Shown here: in pieces, positions 13,001-24,900 of the stretch
Numbering within the stretch: the first letter of the stretch is position 1
Layout of the letters: each line of letters begins with the position of its first letter
Notes under the pieces: model-generated
What the model saw: only the letters and a program-made list of their open reading frames with translations
Told to the model about the DNA's origin: nothing
Database searches by the model: none
Source of the DNA: Desmodus rotundus
Taxonomy: Eukaryota > Chordata > Mammalia > Chiroptera > Phyllostomidae
Length of the DNA stretch: 64,000 nt
Reading direction: 5' to 3'
Assembly (NCBI RefSeq): GCF_022682495.2
Contig: NC_071392.1
Span: forward strand, 139,076,818 to 139,140,817
Position numbers and translations under genes: made by a program

Positions 13001-16000
13001 TTTTTTTGGGGGGGGGTGGAGAGGGAGAGAATTGTCTTATTGGCCAATAACATGCCTACATCCATGGAATCCACCAGTGAATTTGATCAGTGGATGGCTA
13101 TTTCAAGCAAGGAAAAGTGAAGGGTAAGAAATGAAGAAAAGAGAGAAATTACAGTTGTCTTTAAATATTTGAAGGAAATGTCATGTGGGAAAAGAGGTAG
13201 GTTACCCTTAGTTGCATGAAATAGAGAGTGTCACAAGGAGTTGGGTCTTGGCTCCATACGAAGAAGGTGGTCCTGACCATCTTGCTTGTCCAGAGGCAAA
13301 GTAGACTTTCTCAAAAGGGCTGAGCTGCCCTCCCCTGGAGGTGACTAAGCAGAGGATGGTGCCCACCTGTCAAGAATTCTGTAGATTCCTGCATTGGGTG
13401 AAACTGTGACCAAATGACTGTGAACTCTGAGCCCCTATGGAATTATTTACCCTATTGGGGAGCCTCTGGAGACACAAGTACAGTATTTGTGGCCTAGAAA
13501 GCTAGACCAGACACCTGAACCCTCAGGTTCTTCTACACCAAGTGTGGGCAAGTCACTTTAGATTCCTGTGTGTCTTTTAAAAGGAAAGGGGTGCCTAACC
13601 TCTCTAAACTCTTACATTCTGAAACCTGTAATTACTGGAAAGGGGGTTGAAGGATAGATTTATACCAGGAGAAAAGGAAGGAAAACAAATAAACCCCCAA
13701 ATGTTTTCCCAGCCCCCCTCTGAAAGCCTGGGACTTGAAGCCTTTTGCAATTGAAGCTGGTCCCACTAGGAAATGTTAGAAAGGGGCTAAGTAGCCAAGA
13801 GGTGGGTACTGTGGGAGCTGCCTCACCCACCACTTCATTGGGGCCCAGACCTCCCCGCAGTCTGCAGCAGCACACCCCCCTTCCTAGACACACCAGCTCA
13901 TCATCCTCTCTCCCAGGACTGGCTCCCAGCTGGATGTGAGGCTTCCAACCAGGCTCTCCCAATGTGGTGTACAGTCCTTCTCCCAACTGCTCCAAAGTGT
14001 GCGCTTGTCTTGCAGCACCAAAAGGGACGCTTGTCCTCCAGTAAACTTTGCCCCATGACCCTTTCCTCCTCCAGAGTGAGCCATCCGATTGGCTAGGCCC
14101 CAATTCCCAGCATCTCCCAAGTACCCTGGATGCTGGCTCCATTTCTTGCCCCTCCCCAGACATACGTTGATCAACAGGCAGCCACTGGGCTCCCCACATT
14201 CTTTGGCCCCAGTACACATTCCAGGGTGATGGGGATGAAGAGTAAGGGCACCTGTCTGTTTTGGGACAGTCTCATCAGACTTTTTCACCTTTGCTGCTTG
14301 GGGGGACAAATGTATGGTATTTGAAAGCAGATGGGAGAGGGGCTGGCATGGTTAATTGTATCCTTTGCCTGGGTACTGTAAACCCTGCTCACTTATCCTC
14401 ATGCTGAGCATGGTGCTAGGCAAGAGAATAGATTTAACCACAAAACTTAGAGTCCTTGCCATTGAGCATCCAAGCCTAAGGATGAGGAAAAATAGATGCT
14501 AAGCTTGTCTCCTGGAGCAGTGCTTCTCAGACTTTATTGTGAACTGAGATCTTGACAGGAGGCAGCAGGTCTGGGTGGGCCTTCGCTCCTGCATGTGTGC
14601 AAACTCCCAGGTGCTGCAGGTGTTGCAGGTGCTGCAGGGCCCCAGGCCCCAGGCAGCGGCAGGAGCTTAGTTATCTATGCGAGAGCAGGCCAGAAGCAGC
14701 GCAGGGTCCTCTTTGGAGGAACAGAGGTCAGGATGACAAGCAGAGAACTTTCTGGAGGAACCCTCATACTACTGTCGAGAGACCAGGACTCTGAGGGCCT
14801 TTTCTCTCACCCAGGAGAGCTGTGGACAGGTTCCAGTGCCAGGGTGGGAGTGTGGTGGGAAAACGTGTTCACAGAGAGGTGCCCTTGACTTGGGCTTAGA
14901 TGATGGCAGTGGTCAAGGAGCCTGGAATGCTCTACTCAGCAGTGTCCTCTTGTGTTTGCAGACTGCGCTGGATGCAAGGAGGAGATCAAGCATGGCCAGT
15001 CGCTCCTGGCACTGGATAAGCAGTGGCACGTCAGCTGTTTCAAATGCCAGACCTGCAGTGTCATCCTCACCGGGGAGTATATCAGCAAGTGGGTCTCTCT
15101 CCCCCGCCCCACCTGGTTTCCTGGGCCTCCACAGCCCACCAGGCTGCCCCATCTGGCCCTCACCTGAATCTCTAGTAGCAACCTCCTTCATTTCCTTCCA
15201 GCTACCGCATTTCAGCCACAAACAGCATCTCACCAACCCTTGGGCCCTCCCACCATGTTTCCTTTGCCTGAGATGCTCTTCTCCCTTCTTCACATGTTTG
15301 TTCCTTCCCTCTGGTCTCAGGACCCACCTTCTCCTCAGAGGTGGCCTCATACCATCTCTTACCTCTTCCAGGCCCCAGTGCTGGCCCTTATGGTACCCTG
15401 TTTGTTTCCTTCATCCAGGCTAACACCATTTGCTATTACCTTATTTTTCAGACTATAAGACACACTTTCCCCCCAAAATTTGGGAGGGAAATGGGGGTGA
15501 GTCTTATAATGCGAATGTAGCTTACCTGGCTCGCTGGGGGTATAGGGGGTGGAGAGGGGGGGATCCTATTTTCCTCCTCTAAAATCTAAGTGCGTCTTAT
15601 AGTCCAAAAAATACGGTACGTTTTTATCCACATTAACTTCTCAATGGTGATAATAATACTAGCTACCATTTATGGAGTTTTTATTATGTACTGGGAACTT
15701 ACAGCTGTATATGGATGATCACATTAAACCCCATACCTACCCTTATGAGGTACTTATCCCCATTTAAAAGCTGTGGAAACTGAGGCTCAGAAGAGTAAGT
15801 AACTGGCCCCAGCAATAATATTTGATGTGTGTGCTCACCAGGGCAGGGACTTTGTTTTGTTCACTTCTGCTTTTAGCACAACGCCCAATCCATAGTCAAT
15901 AATGTAGCTGTTGAAGGGATTCAGTCAAGATGAGAGATGATGGGCACACCAAGTTTCCAGGAGAGAGGGCCCAGCTCCTAGTGACCTGCAGCACTGGACA

Positions 16001-16453
16001 AGCCCCGCTCCCTGTGAGGCCTAGTGACCACATTTATGCACTCAAGTACCTAAAAGAAATTACAGCCACAGACACTCACAGCTTTGATATTTTACAGCCC
16101 AGACACTTCCTAGATGCCAGTCTCTGGCCCAATGCCAGGACATGGCGAGCAAGTCAAGTACAGTGTACACAGTTTCTGCTGCCAAGAGAGTTGGAGTCTA
16201 ATAGGGAGACAAGAGACATACGTAAAGAACTATGACCCCAGGGGATATGTAATAGGGAGCACTCAAGAGAAGTTGTGTTCCTGATGACCTTTTTGCTCAA
16301 AAGTGACAGGAAACCTAACTCAAATTCACTTAAAAGCAAAAATTGAAGTTCACTGACTCATAACAATGGGAAGGCCAGAGGCACAGTAGCTTCCAGCATG
16401 GCCGAATCCAGGGGCTTATGAGATGTCATCAGCACTTCAGCGCTTGTTCGTTT

Positions 16454-16484
<31 letters not shown>

Positions 16485-19400
16485 TCTGCTCTCCTGTGTG
16501 TTGCATTTATTTTCAGGCAGGCCCTCCCCAAGTGGTAAGATGACCAACAGCAACTCTAAGCTTTCTTTCTATCAGCTTCTCAAGCCCAGCACAGAGAAAA
16601 CCCTCTTTCATAAGAACTCTAACAAAAGTCCCATTTCTGACCAATCACTGTCCAGGAGGATGTGACCCCTAGAGCCAGAGAGCAGCCCTTCTGTGGCCCC
16701 AGTAACTGCAAGTGGAGAGGGCTGGCGAGGCACTGCTACCAGCAGAAGGGGAGATGGATGCTGGCCAGACAGCACTGGTCTGTGTCAGAGCTCCAAGGGA
16801 AGGGCTGGGAATATTCAGAGAAAGGAGGATTGCTTCTAACTAGCAGGAAGTGGAAACGAGAATCTGTGAGAGCTTCATGAAAGGTGGTGATATCTGAGCT
16901 GAACCTTGGAAAGGAGGATAAAATTTGAAAATGCAAAGAAGGAAAGCGTCTAGGCAGGAGGCCCAGCCAGGGCAAGGGTAGGGAGGTGGGGGACACATCC
17001 ATCCTGTTTGCTGGAGCTCAGGCAGTGCTCAGGTCCAGCAGGGTCCAAGGCTGCAGAGGTGAACTGAGGTCACATCGCTGAGACTATATTGAATGCCATG
17101 TTAGTAGGATTTTAGCATTCCCCTCTGTGCTTGCCAAGTAAGGAGTGCCCTTAGTGAGTCGCCAGCCAGTAGTCCTTGAGTCCGGGAGCCTAAGTCAGAA
17201 TTCTCTGGGGGAGTAAGGGTTTGCTCAGATCTCCTCTCAGAGAGGCCCAGCCTGGACTGCCCACCACACCTCAGGCCTCTGCAGCCTAGCTCCGGGCTCC
17301 TTCGTCCGTCTGCCAGCAGAGTGGAAGGTAGTTAGAGGCACTGACTCTGATGCCCAGGTTAGAAGCCCAGCCTGCATGACCTCAGCAAGACACTTAATCT
17401 GAGTCTCAGTTTCCTCATTTGTAAAAAATGGAGATAAGAAGATGTTATAGGGTAGTGTTGTACAAAGGCTCAAAGATCTGTGCTTCGTACCTAATAAGTA
17501 CCTAGTAATATTAATTTTATTTTCTGCTTCTTTTTAGAATTATGTATATTTCAAATTCCCCAAGGCTTTACCAACCCAAATGAGGTGGTACTGGCATTTA
17601 TACCCAAAGTTTGCTGGCTCATTGTCCCTATCTCCTGACAAATGACTTTATCCCCCTGCAGAGTCACCTCCCACGCCCACAGAGGGTAGAAGGACTAGAA
17701 GGGACGGGGGGAGGCACAAAAACAACAGACCCACAAACAACAGCCTCACCTCCAGGCCTTGCTGTGCATCGGTCGTCACTGCTGCCTCTCTTTCAGGAAA
17801 ACCCCGACTGCCCTGCTGCCCAGAGTGGGCTCCCAGCCATCCTGACAGGGCAACAATTTGGAGATGGAACAATAGCTTGCTTGTCCCTTAGGTGTTTCTG
17901 TGTGTGAGCCGGTACTGTTACACCCAAAGTGGGGAATGTCCCTCTCTTCTCACAGCACTTTAGATATGTCAGCAGATCCAGTCCTTGGAGCTAGGGAGGG
18001 CCCAGAGCTGAACTGAATGCCCGGATGTGCCCAACTCCCTCCATGTTGGCCCTTGAGAGCTGAGCCCCACACATCCTCCTTGAAGACCCCTTTCTGTCAC
18101 CACCACAGGGATTCCTCTGCCTGCCACTTGCCAAGTGCTTGCTACAGGCCGGCATTGTGCTGAGCCCTAGGACACGCTGGAGTCGTGTCCTTTGATCTTC
18201 ACAAAAACCTGGCTGAGAAACCAGAACTCCTGCGTATGAGTCCAGCTCTAGGTCCAAGGAGTTGGCTCTTCCCCTCCACACGATGGGGGTGCTGACAGTT
18301 CTGACTTCACAGGGCTGCCTTAAGGATTACATGAAATAACCTCTGTAAAACACCATCAGAGGGCCTGCCACACACCAAGCGATACACGTCAGTGGCTGTC
18401 ATGGTGGGTAGTATAAGAATAATTAACAACAATCTTGTTACTGCCTGACAAGTTATAAGCACGGGGAAAAATGGAGTGCAGAGGAGGTGGCTGGGAGAGG
18501 TTCCTGTTACCTACTGACCCAGGAGCACAGTCAGATGGTTCTTTCATCACAGGTGAAATTCTTAATTAGAAGAGGAGCCCTTAAGGATATGCAAAATATT
18601 GATCACATTGATTACCTCCTGGTTTTCCTGGAAGAGAAACTGGGGGTGCTGGTAGGAGGGTCAAGACTTTTTCCTTTATGCCTTTGTAATGTACCAAAGG
18701 CAAATACAAGTATTATCTGTGGTAAATAAAATAACTCTTAGTAAATTTTAAAATAACTTTTTAGAAGAGCTCTTTGGGGTCAAGGTAAGAGAATTGGTCT
18801 GGAGAACTGATGGGGATGGGGAGGAAGGAGAGTGAAAAAGGAACGCCTGGCCAGCAGCAGACCAGTGGTTCCCAGGCACGGTCAGGGGGTTTGTCAAAAT
18901 GCAGATTCTTGGGTCCCTGTGGTTATCTGATTCCATAGATCTGAGGGGTGTCTGGGGAGTTCGCACTCTCAACAAGCTCTCCAGTGCTTCTAATCTTGGC
19001 CCAGTCCCCATCAGCTGCAGGTCTTGGAATCTCCACCTCACCCTCAGGCCCCCCCAACTTCCTCTTCTTATGTGGATTTCCTCTTGCAGGGATGGCGTTC
19101 CATACTGCGAGTCCGACTACCACTCCCAGTTTGGCATTAAATGTGAGACATGTGACCGATACATCAGCGGCAGGGTCTTGGAGGTGAGTGGGTACAAGTA
19201 ACTGTGAAAACATCTGAGCAGGATAGCCTGTGGCTCCAAAAAAGTCATCACTGAGGATGAAGAAAATCACTCCACTCTCTTCTTCCCCCTCCCCCACTTC
19301 CTCTGCCCCAGGTTAGCTTGTTGGTTAGCTTGTTACTTGACCTTGAGCAGATAACTTTACCTCTCTGGGCATCCCCAAAATGAGAAGCTGGACAAAATTA

Positions 19401-21877
19401 TTCCTGGTTCAAAAATACTGTGATGAGAATATGAGTAATCTATGAAATGCAGGTTGATTACTACAGACTGAAAATTATTATTTTCCTCCCAACCATGCTA
19501 GAGGATGGGAACATTTTTTAATTTTTTTAAGCATTTGGTGAATGTGCTGATTTAAGAACCAGTTTGTCTAGTAGCCTGCTCCCTAAGCCCTTCTCTGGCT
19601 GGCCCATCACCATGGCAACAGCTCTCCTCTGCCTCCAGTGCACAGCTTGCTCTGCCAGTGAGAGACAAGCTGCATCACCCTTGATGAGCCCCTGTCTGAG
19701 TTTCCTGTCCACTGGCCTTCCTCCCCACACCTGTGGGCCCAGGAAGCCATCTATGCTTTGGGACGACCTACCTTAATGAATTAGAAACAGGAAAGAGTTT
19801 GGTGTAAAGGAAAAACAATAGCCTAATAGCAGGAACAGTTGGGTTCTAATATTCACTCAACCACTAACTCATGCTCAGGTTGTGGGTGAACATCTTTGCT
19901 TTTTTAGGCCTGTTTTCTCATCTGACAGTGGCTGGGGGACAGCACAGTGGGTCAGCCCTTGCGAGCATTCTGACTGATGTGGCCAGCTGGTTATGGTTAT
20001 GTGGAATCAGCATTGTGTAAGGGAGGACTTTGCGGCCCCATCTGGGTTCAGCAGGAGAGATGATCAGGACAGGACTCTCTGAAGAGATGCACTGGAGCTT
20101 AGCCCCAAGGATAAGGAGGCTGCCATGTGAAAAACTAGAGGAAGGGTGAGCTTAGCCTATTCAGGGAACAGGGAGAAAGGACAGTGTGCTACAGGAAGCC
20201 ACTGGGAGAGTTTTAAACCAAGGAGCAACATGGTAAGATTATGTTTTTAAAAGATTGTAGGGAGTCAGAGAGCATACGATAAGCAAATGCGCAGAGCTGA
20301 TAAACTAATAAGTATTTCCAAGGGGCACAGGAGTGCAACATGGAAGATAAGCCATGAAACAGGAGCACAGGGTTCTGAGGGCTCAGTACCAGGGTGGGGA
20401 GTTTGTGTGTAATTCACTTGGCAACAGGGAACTGTGGGAAGACCTAGCAGAAGTGACCTAGTTAGAGCTGCACCTTAGAGAGGATGGACATGTGCTAAAT
20501 CTGAAGGAAAGAAACTGGATGTGGGAGACCAGCGAGGAGGCCACGACCCCACAGGAAGGACTCAGGAGGTATAGTGGCAGTGGAAAGGCCAACCACCCTC
20601 CTCCAAGATGAGGGAAGTTGAATTCCAACTTTGCAACTGAGAGGCAATTTGGTAGCCAGGAAGATCAAAAGAGAAGAGGCCAATAGTTGCACCAAAGTGT
20701 CAAGCCTGGGTGAGAGGAAGTGTGGTTTGCCCTCTGCAGAACGGGGGGGGGCAGCAGGGAAAGAAGCTGATCTGGGCAGAAACACAGTGAGTTCATTTGG
20801 GACAGGTTGTGATTGAAATTCCAGGAGGGTTTCAAGAAGACAGTCAGAAATGTGGATCAGAGCTCAGAGACAAAGTTCAGGCCAAGAGGGACCTATCGAA
20901 AAAGGCTTGGATTTGCACCATGGGAGTCATCAGGATTTTGGAGAGAGAGGGAGGGGGCCAAAGGCAGCCATGGGGGTTAGTGACTTACAGGTGGCAGGAG
21001 GAGACTGAGGAGTTATCAGACAAAGAGGGCGAGCAGTCATGGGTTGGGGGTGGAGAACTGGGCAGGGGCAGTGAGAGGCCACATGAGGTCATTCACATGG
21101 TGGTCAGATTCTGCAGAGCAGTGAAGGGCTGTGCGGGCTGAGAAAAGCTGTAGCTGTGGGGAAAGCTGCCTGCAGGAGAATCATGTGTTGGTTCCGCAGG
21201 ATGGTGGAGGAGAGGCGTCCAGATGGTAGTGGGGTCAAGGGTCAGTGGGATAGGAGACCATCAAGGCAGACTTTCCTTTCAAGGAGGAAGAAAACTTTGA
21301 TTACACGAAGGGCCATACATGGGAGTTTGTCCCAGCATTTCCAAGCTGCTCTGAAACTGTCAGCAGTGGCTCCTTTCCTGCCCGTTGCTGCCTTTCAGCA
21401 TCTGTCTTTCAGCATCACGGCAGCCTCCTCTTCTCAGGAAGTGGCTGTGACTGTGTTTCAATTGATTCCACTTGTCTGAGGATCCATTAGCATCTTGGAC
21501 ATATTGATTTTTTTTCTTAGAGCTGGAAGAGACTTTTAGCAATCAACAGTTCACCCTCTTCATTTTACAGATGAGAAAAGTGAGCCCCAAGACATGTGAT
21601 GCTTTTCCAAGGTCATAGGCAGTATTTCTGGTAGAGAGAGAGCAAAATCTGGCACTCCAGGCTCCTATATCCCACACCGCTGCCCACAGCTCTCAGCCAC
21701 TCAGGGGTCTCTGAAGTAGCATTATGTCATGAAAAATGCATCGTTGGAGTGAAACAGACTTGGATCCCAATTTTACCACGTGCAGCCGTGAAACCTTAAG
21801 CAAGTCACTCTCTCTCTGAGTCTTAGAGCCTTTCTCTATCAATGGAGAACACTACTGTTATTTAACTCTCAATGGCA

Positions 21878-21908
<31 letters not shown>

Positions 21909-24900
21909 TTCACATTAACATTAACATAATGGATATGTTAGTGCGAAATAGCAGAAAATATATATATATATCTGCTTCTGGTTCCTGGCACAGAGCACCT
22001 AAAACCCTTCTTATTTCCTAAGGGATAAGTGCACTAGGAGCAGCTTTTGTTCTAATATTTAGTCTTTGATTCCCAACACCAAGCTCCTAAATCCCTTGGA
22101 ATTTCCTGGGAGATAGGAGGGCCTTTGTTCTAGTGAGGTGACTCTTGGTGGGCCCCTAGACAGGATCCAGTCACCAGAAAGACTAAGCCATGATTTGACA
22201 CTTGGAACTTTGAACCCCACCCCACCTCCTCCCAGAAGGGGAGAGGATCTGGAGATGGAGTTAATCATCCTTAACTCAGTGGCCTTGCCTACACAGTGAA
22301 GCCTCCAGTGTCCCAAAAGTACAGGGTCCAGAGTGTCCAAGGCAATGAGCAAGTGGAGGTGCTGGAAGAGTGGGCCCACAGAGGGCACTGAAGCTCTGTC
22401 ACAGACCTCACCCTATGTATCTCTTCCATCTGGATGTTCACCTGCATCCTTTATCATGTCCTTTTATAATAGACTGGTAAACGTAAGTATGTAATAGATT
22501 GGTAAACATAAACATGAGTTCTATGAGCCATACCAACAAATTATAAAACCCAAGTTGGGGGTTGTGAGCATCCCTATTTACAGTCAAAAGTACAGGGGAC
22601 GACCTGGGACTTGAGAATGCTATCAGAAGTACGTGTCAGGAGAGAGGGGTCAGGCTTGTGGGACTCAGCCCTTAACCTGTGGGGTCTGACTCTCTCTCCA
22701 GGTAGATAGTGTCAGAATTGAGTTTAACTGTAGGACACCCGGCTGATGTCACAGAGAGTTGCTCAGTGGAGGGGGGAAAAACTTCACACATCTATGAGTG
22801 TGGTAGTAGTGTGAGAGTAAGGGAGACACACACAACTGTGTTTTTCCTTTATAGATAGTCAGGACTTTTTTTGGTTGTACGTGCAGAAATTATACTCAAA
22901 TGGCTCAGGCCAAAAAGGAAATTTATCAGCTCCCATAATAAAGAGCCCAGGAGTAGTGCTGGCTTCAAGCACAGCTGGATCCAGGGCTCAAACAAATGCA
23001 TTTGGACTATCTCCCCATCTTGGCTCCACTTTCTTCCATGTTGTCTTTATTCTCAGGAAGGCTCTCCTTCATGATGGGGAAGTTGGAACACCCATCAGTC
23101 ACACCAGTCCAGGCTTACATCCTTCCTATTAGCCAGCATCCCCAATGGAAGGAGAGCTTCTCTTTCCTAATAGCTTGACAAACACCCTGGGACTGACTCT
23201 TACTAGACAATCCCCAGCTCATCCCTGAACCAGTATCTGGGACCAGAGTTAGAATAGACTTGTTGGTGAGGTCAACCCTACTTAACCACTGGGGCTGACA
23301 TGGGGAATGGGAAGTCCCATCCAGGAAAGGCCTGATGCTATTTCTGGGAGGAGGAAGGATGTTTGCCAGGAAAAAACAACAGTTGCCCACTACAGGTCCC
23401 AGAACATTGCCAGGTACACAATAGGCACTTAATTAAATTCTGTTTCCCCTTCCCATTCCCTCCCCAGGCCACCCCCACAATCCCTTCCTCAGTGACAGAG
23501 CTGCATGTGCTGAGTGCTTGTCACACTCTTTCCTTCATAGTCTGTGCCCTCGCCAAGGAGAACCACACACCTGTGCCCTTGAGCTGCTTTTCGTAACTTT
23601 GTGTGTGGTTCTTCGTCCCCTCTGACATGGCCCCATTTTTCAGGTATTGGATCCTCGCCCTATTTCTTCACTGTTTTCATGACTCCAGTTTGTTAACAGA
23701 CAGAATATCTCATCTTGTCTCACCAACTTGGTCTCCCTATGCTCTGGCAGCCTCCCTCCCCCTCGCCTCAAGTTGTTTTCCTGCCATCCACGGCCAGGGT
23801 GCTGAGATGGATGCAAAGCCTCTTTCCGCGGGGGCTGGGTGGTGGAGCATGACATTTAGGAAGATGCCAAGCTTCAGTTTTGCCAATGTGCTCTTGCTAC
23901 CCTGGGGAAACAGGTCTATAATTCAAGTGAAAAAGAGACACAAAGTAGGAAGAGGCCACTAATTAAGCCGATTACCCCTGTCATGGTGCGGGGGAACCAG
24001 TGCTGTGAGGTCTCAGCTTAGGGAAGCTGCAGGCTCCTTCCAGAGTTTGCACACAGTCTGCCGTGATGATGATGGAGCCCATCATCACTGGATTCCATCA
24101 CTGGCGGAGCCACACAAACCGCCGAAACTAAAACAAGGAATATTGAAGGAGTTTTTTCCTTTTTAAAAAATCTGCCCTTTTCACATTCTTACTAAGTATT
24201 TAGACCAAATCAAGTATTTTCAGAATAGGCAAGCCTATGCCCAAGCACCCCCCTGAAAAAAGGTTTGGAAATAGGCTTTCAATTCAGCATTATGCAGTTA
24301 CAATTTTTAAATTGGAAGGAACTCATTAGCATCAGATCAAGTGATGGCTTGGATGTTAGGGTGGTGATTTAACAACCTTCCCCAGTATCCATCAACTTCT
24401 CCCAGGCATACCCCCCCCCAAAAAAACCCTTGCCCTTACATGAAAAATATACCTTCAGAACAAGCCCCACCTTCTAACCCAACCACGGCACCGAGCCCCT
24501 CCCACGTAGAAATCCTGGAGCTGCCCCTGAAGGGCCCCTGGGCCCACCCAGCCCTCTTGGCTGTGAATGCAGTGTCAGAACCATCAGCCAGAAGTGAGAG
24601 CTGGGCTGGCGACTGGGTCACAAGAGTCCAGCTCCAACCCTGCTACTGGCTTCAGGGAGACCTCACGAGTCACAACCTTCTCTGAAGCTATTCCTTCTCC
24701 TATAGGAGAATCTGCACCTGCAAGTCATTTTCATTTTTGCTTTAAATAATAGCAGAGAAGAAGCATAGCAATAGGGAAGGGGGCTCACCCAAGGCCAGCC
24801 TAGGGTGCATGGAGGATGGGGGTGGAGGCACCGAGGCACCCAGGCACAATGATCACGGGAGCGGCCTGTGGGTCAGAGGCTCCCAGCAGGCCCTGACTTT

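Larger units (their letters stand above)
9216..14961 (+). other. ABLIM3: Intron 3 of the window (5.7 kb)
   Basis: Contains a MER5-like fragment (9643-9783), a large CAC/CAT trinucleotide tract (11498-11815), antisense MIRs (11855-12055 and 12645-12880), a poly-A run (12184-12197), a T/G homopolymer stretch (12996-13016), L2-like sequence around 14390-14510 and a 9-bp triplication (14611-14637). Nothing coding was recognised. The acceptor TGTGTTTGCAG closes it. Confidence 0.8.
15089..19089 (+). other. ABLIM3: Intron 4 of the window (4.0 kb)
   Basis: Contains a TA-flanked mariner-type MITE (15439-15616), an antisense MIR (15640-15815), L2-like sequence near 16100-16220, an unnamed interspersed repeat (16300-16690) with an internal CT run, a sense MIR (17328-17515), MIR-like traces at 18120-18400 and a MER5-like element (18866-19000). 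No exon found. Confidence 0.8.

Noticed and set aside
13660..14309. 185-aa and 141-aa antisense open frames in intron 3
   Set aside because: They overlap each other in different frames, show no known domain and have no splice or promoter context. Long frames arise by chance in GC-richer intron DNA.
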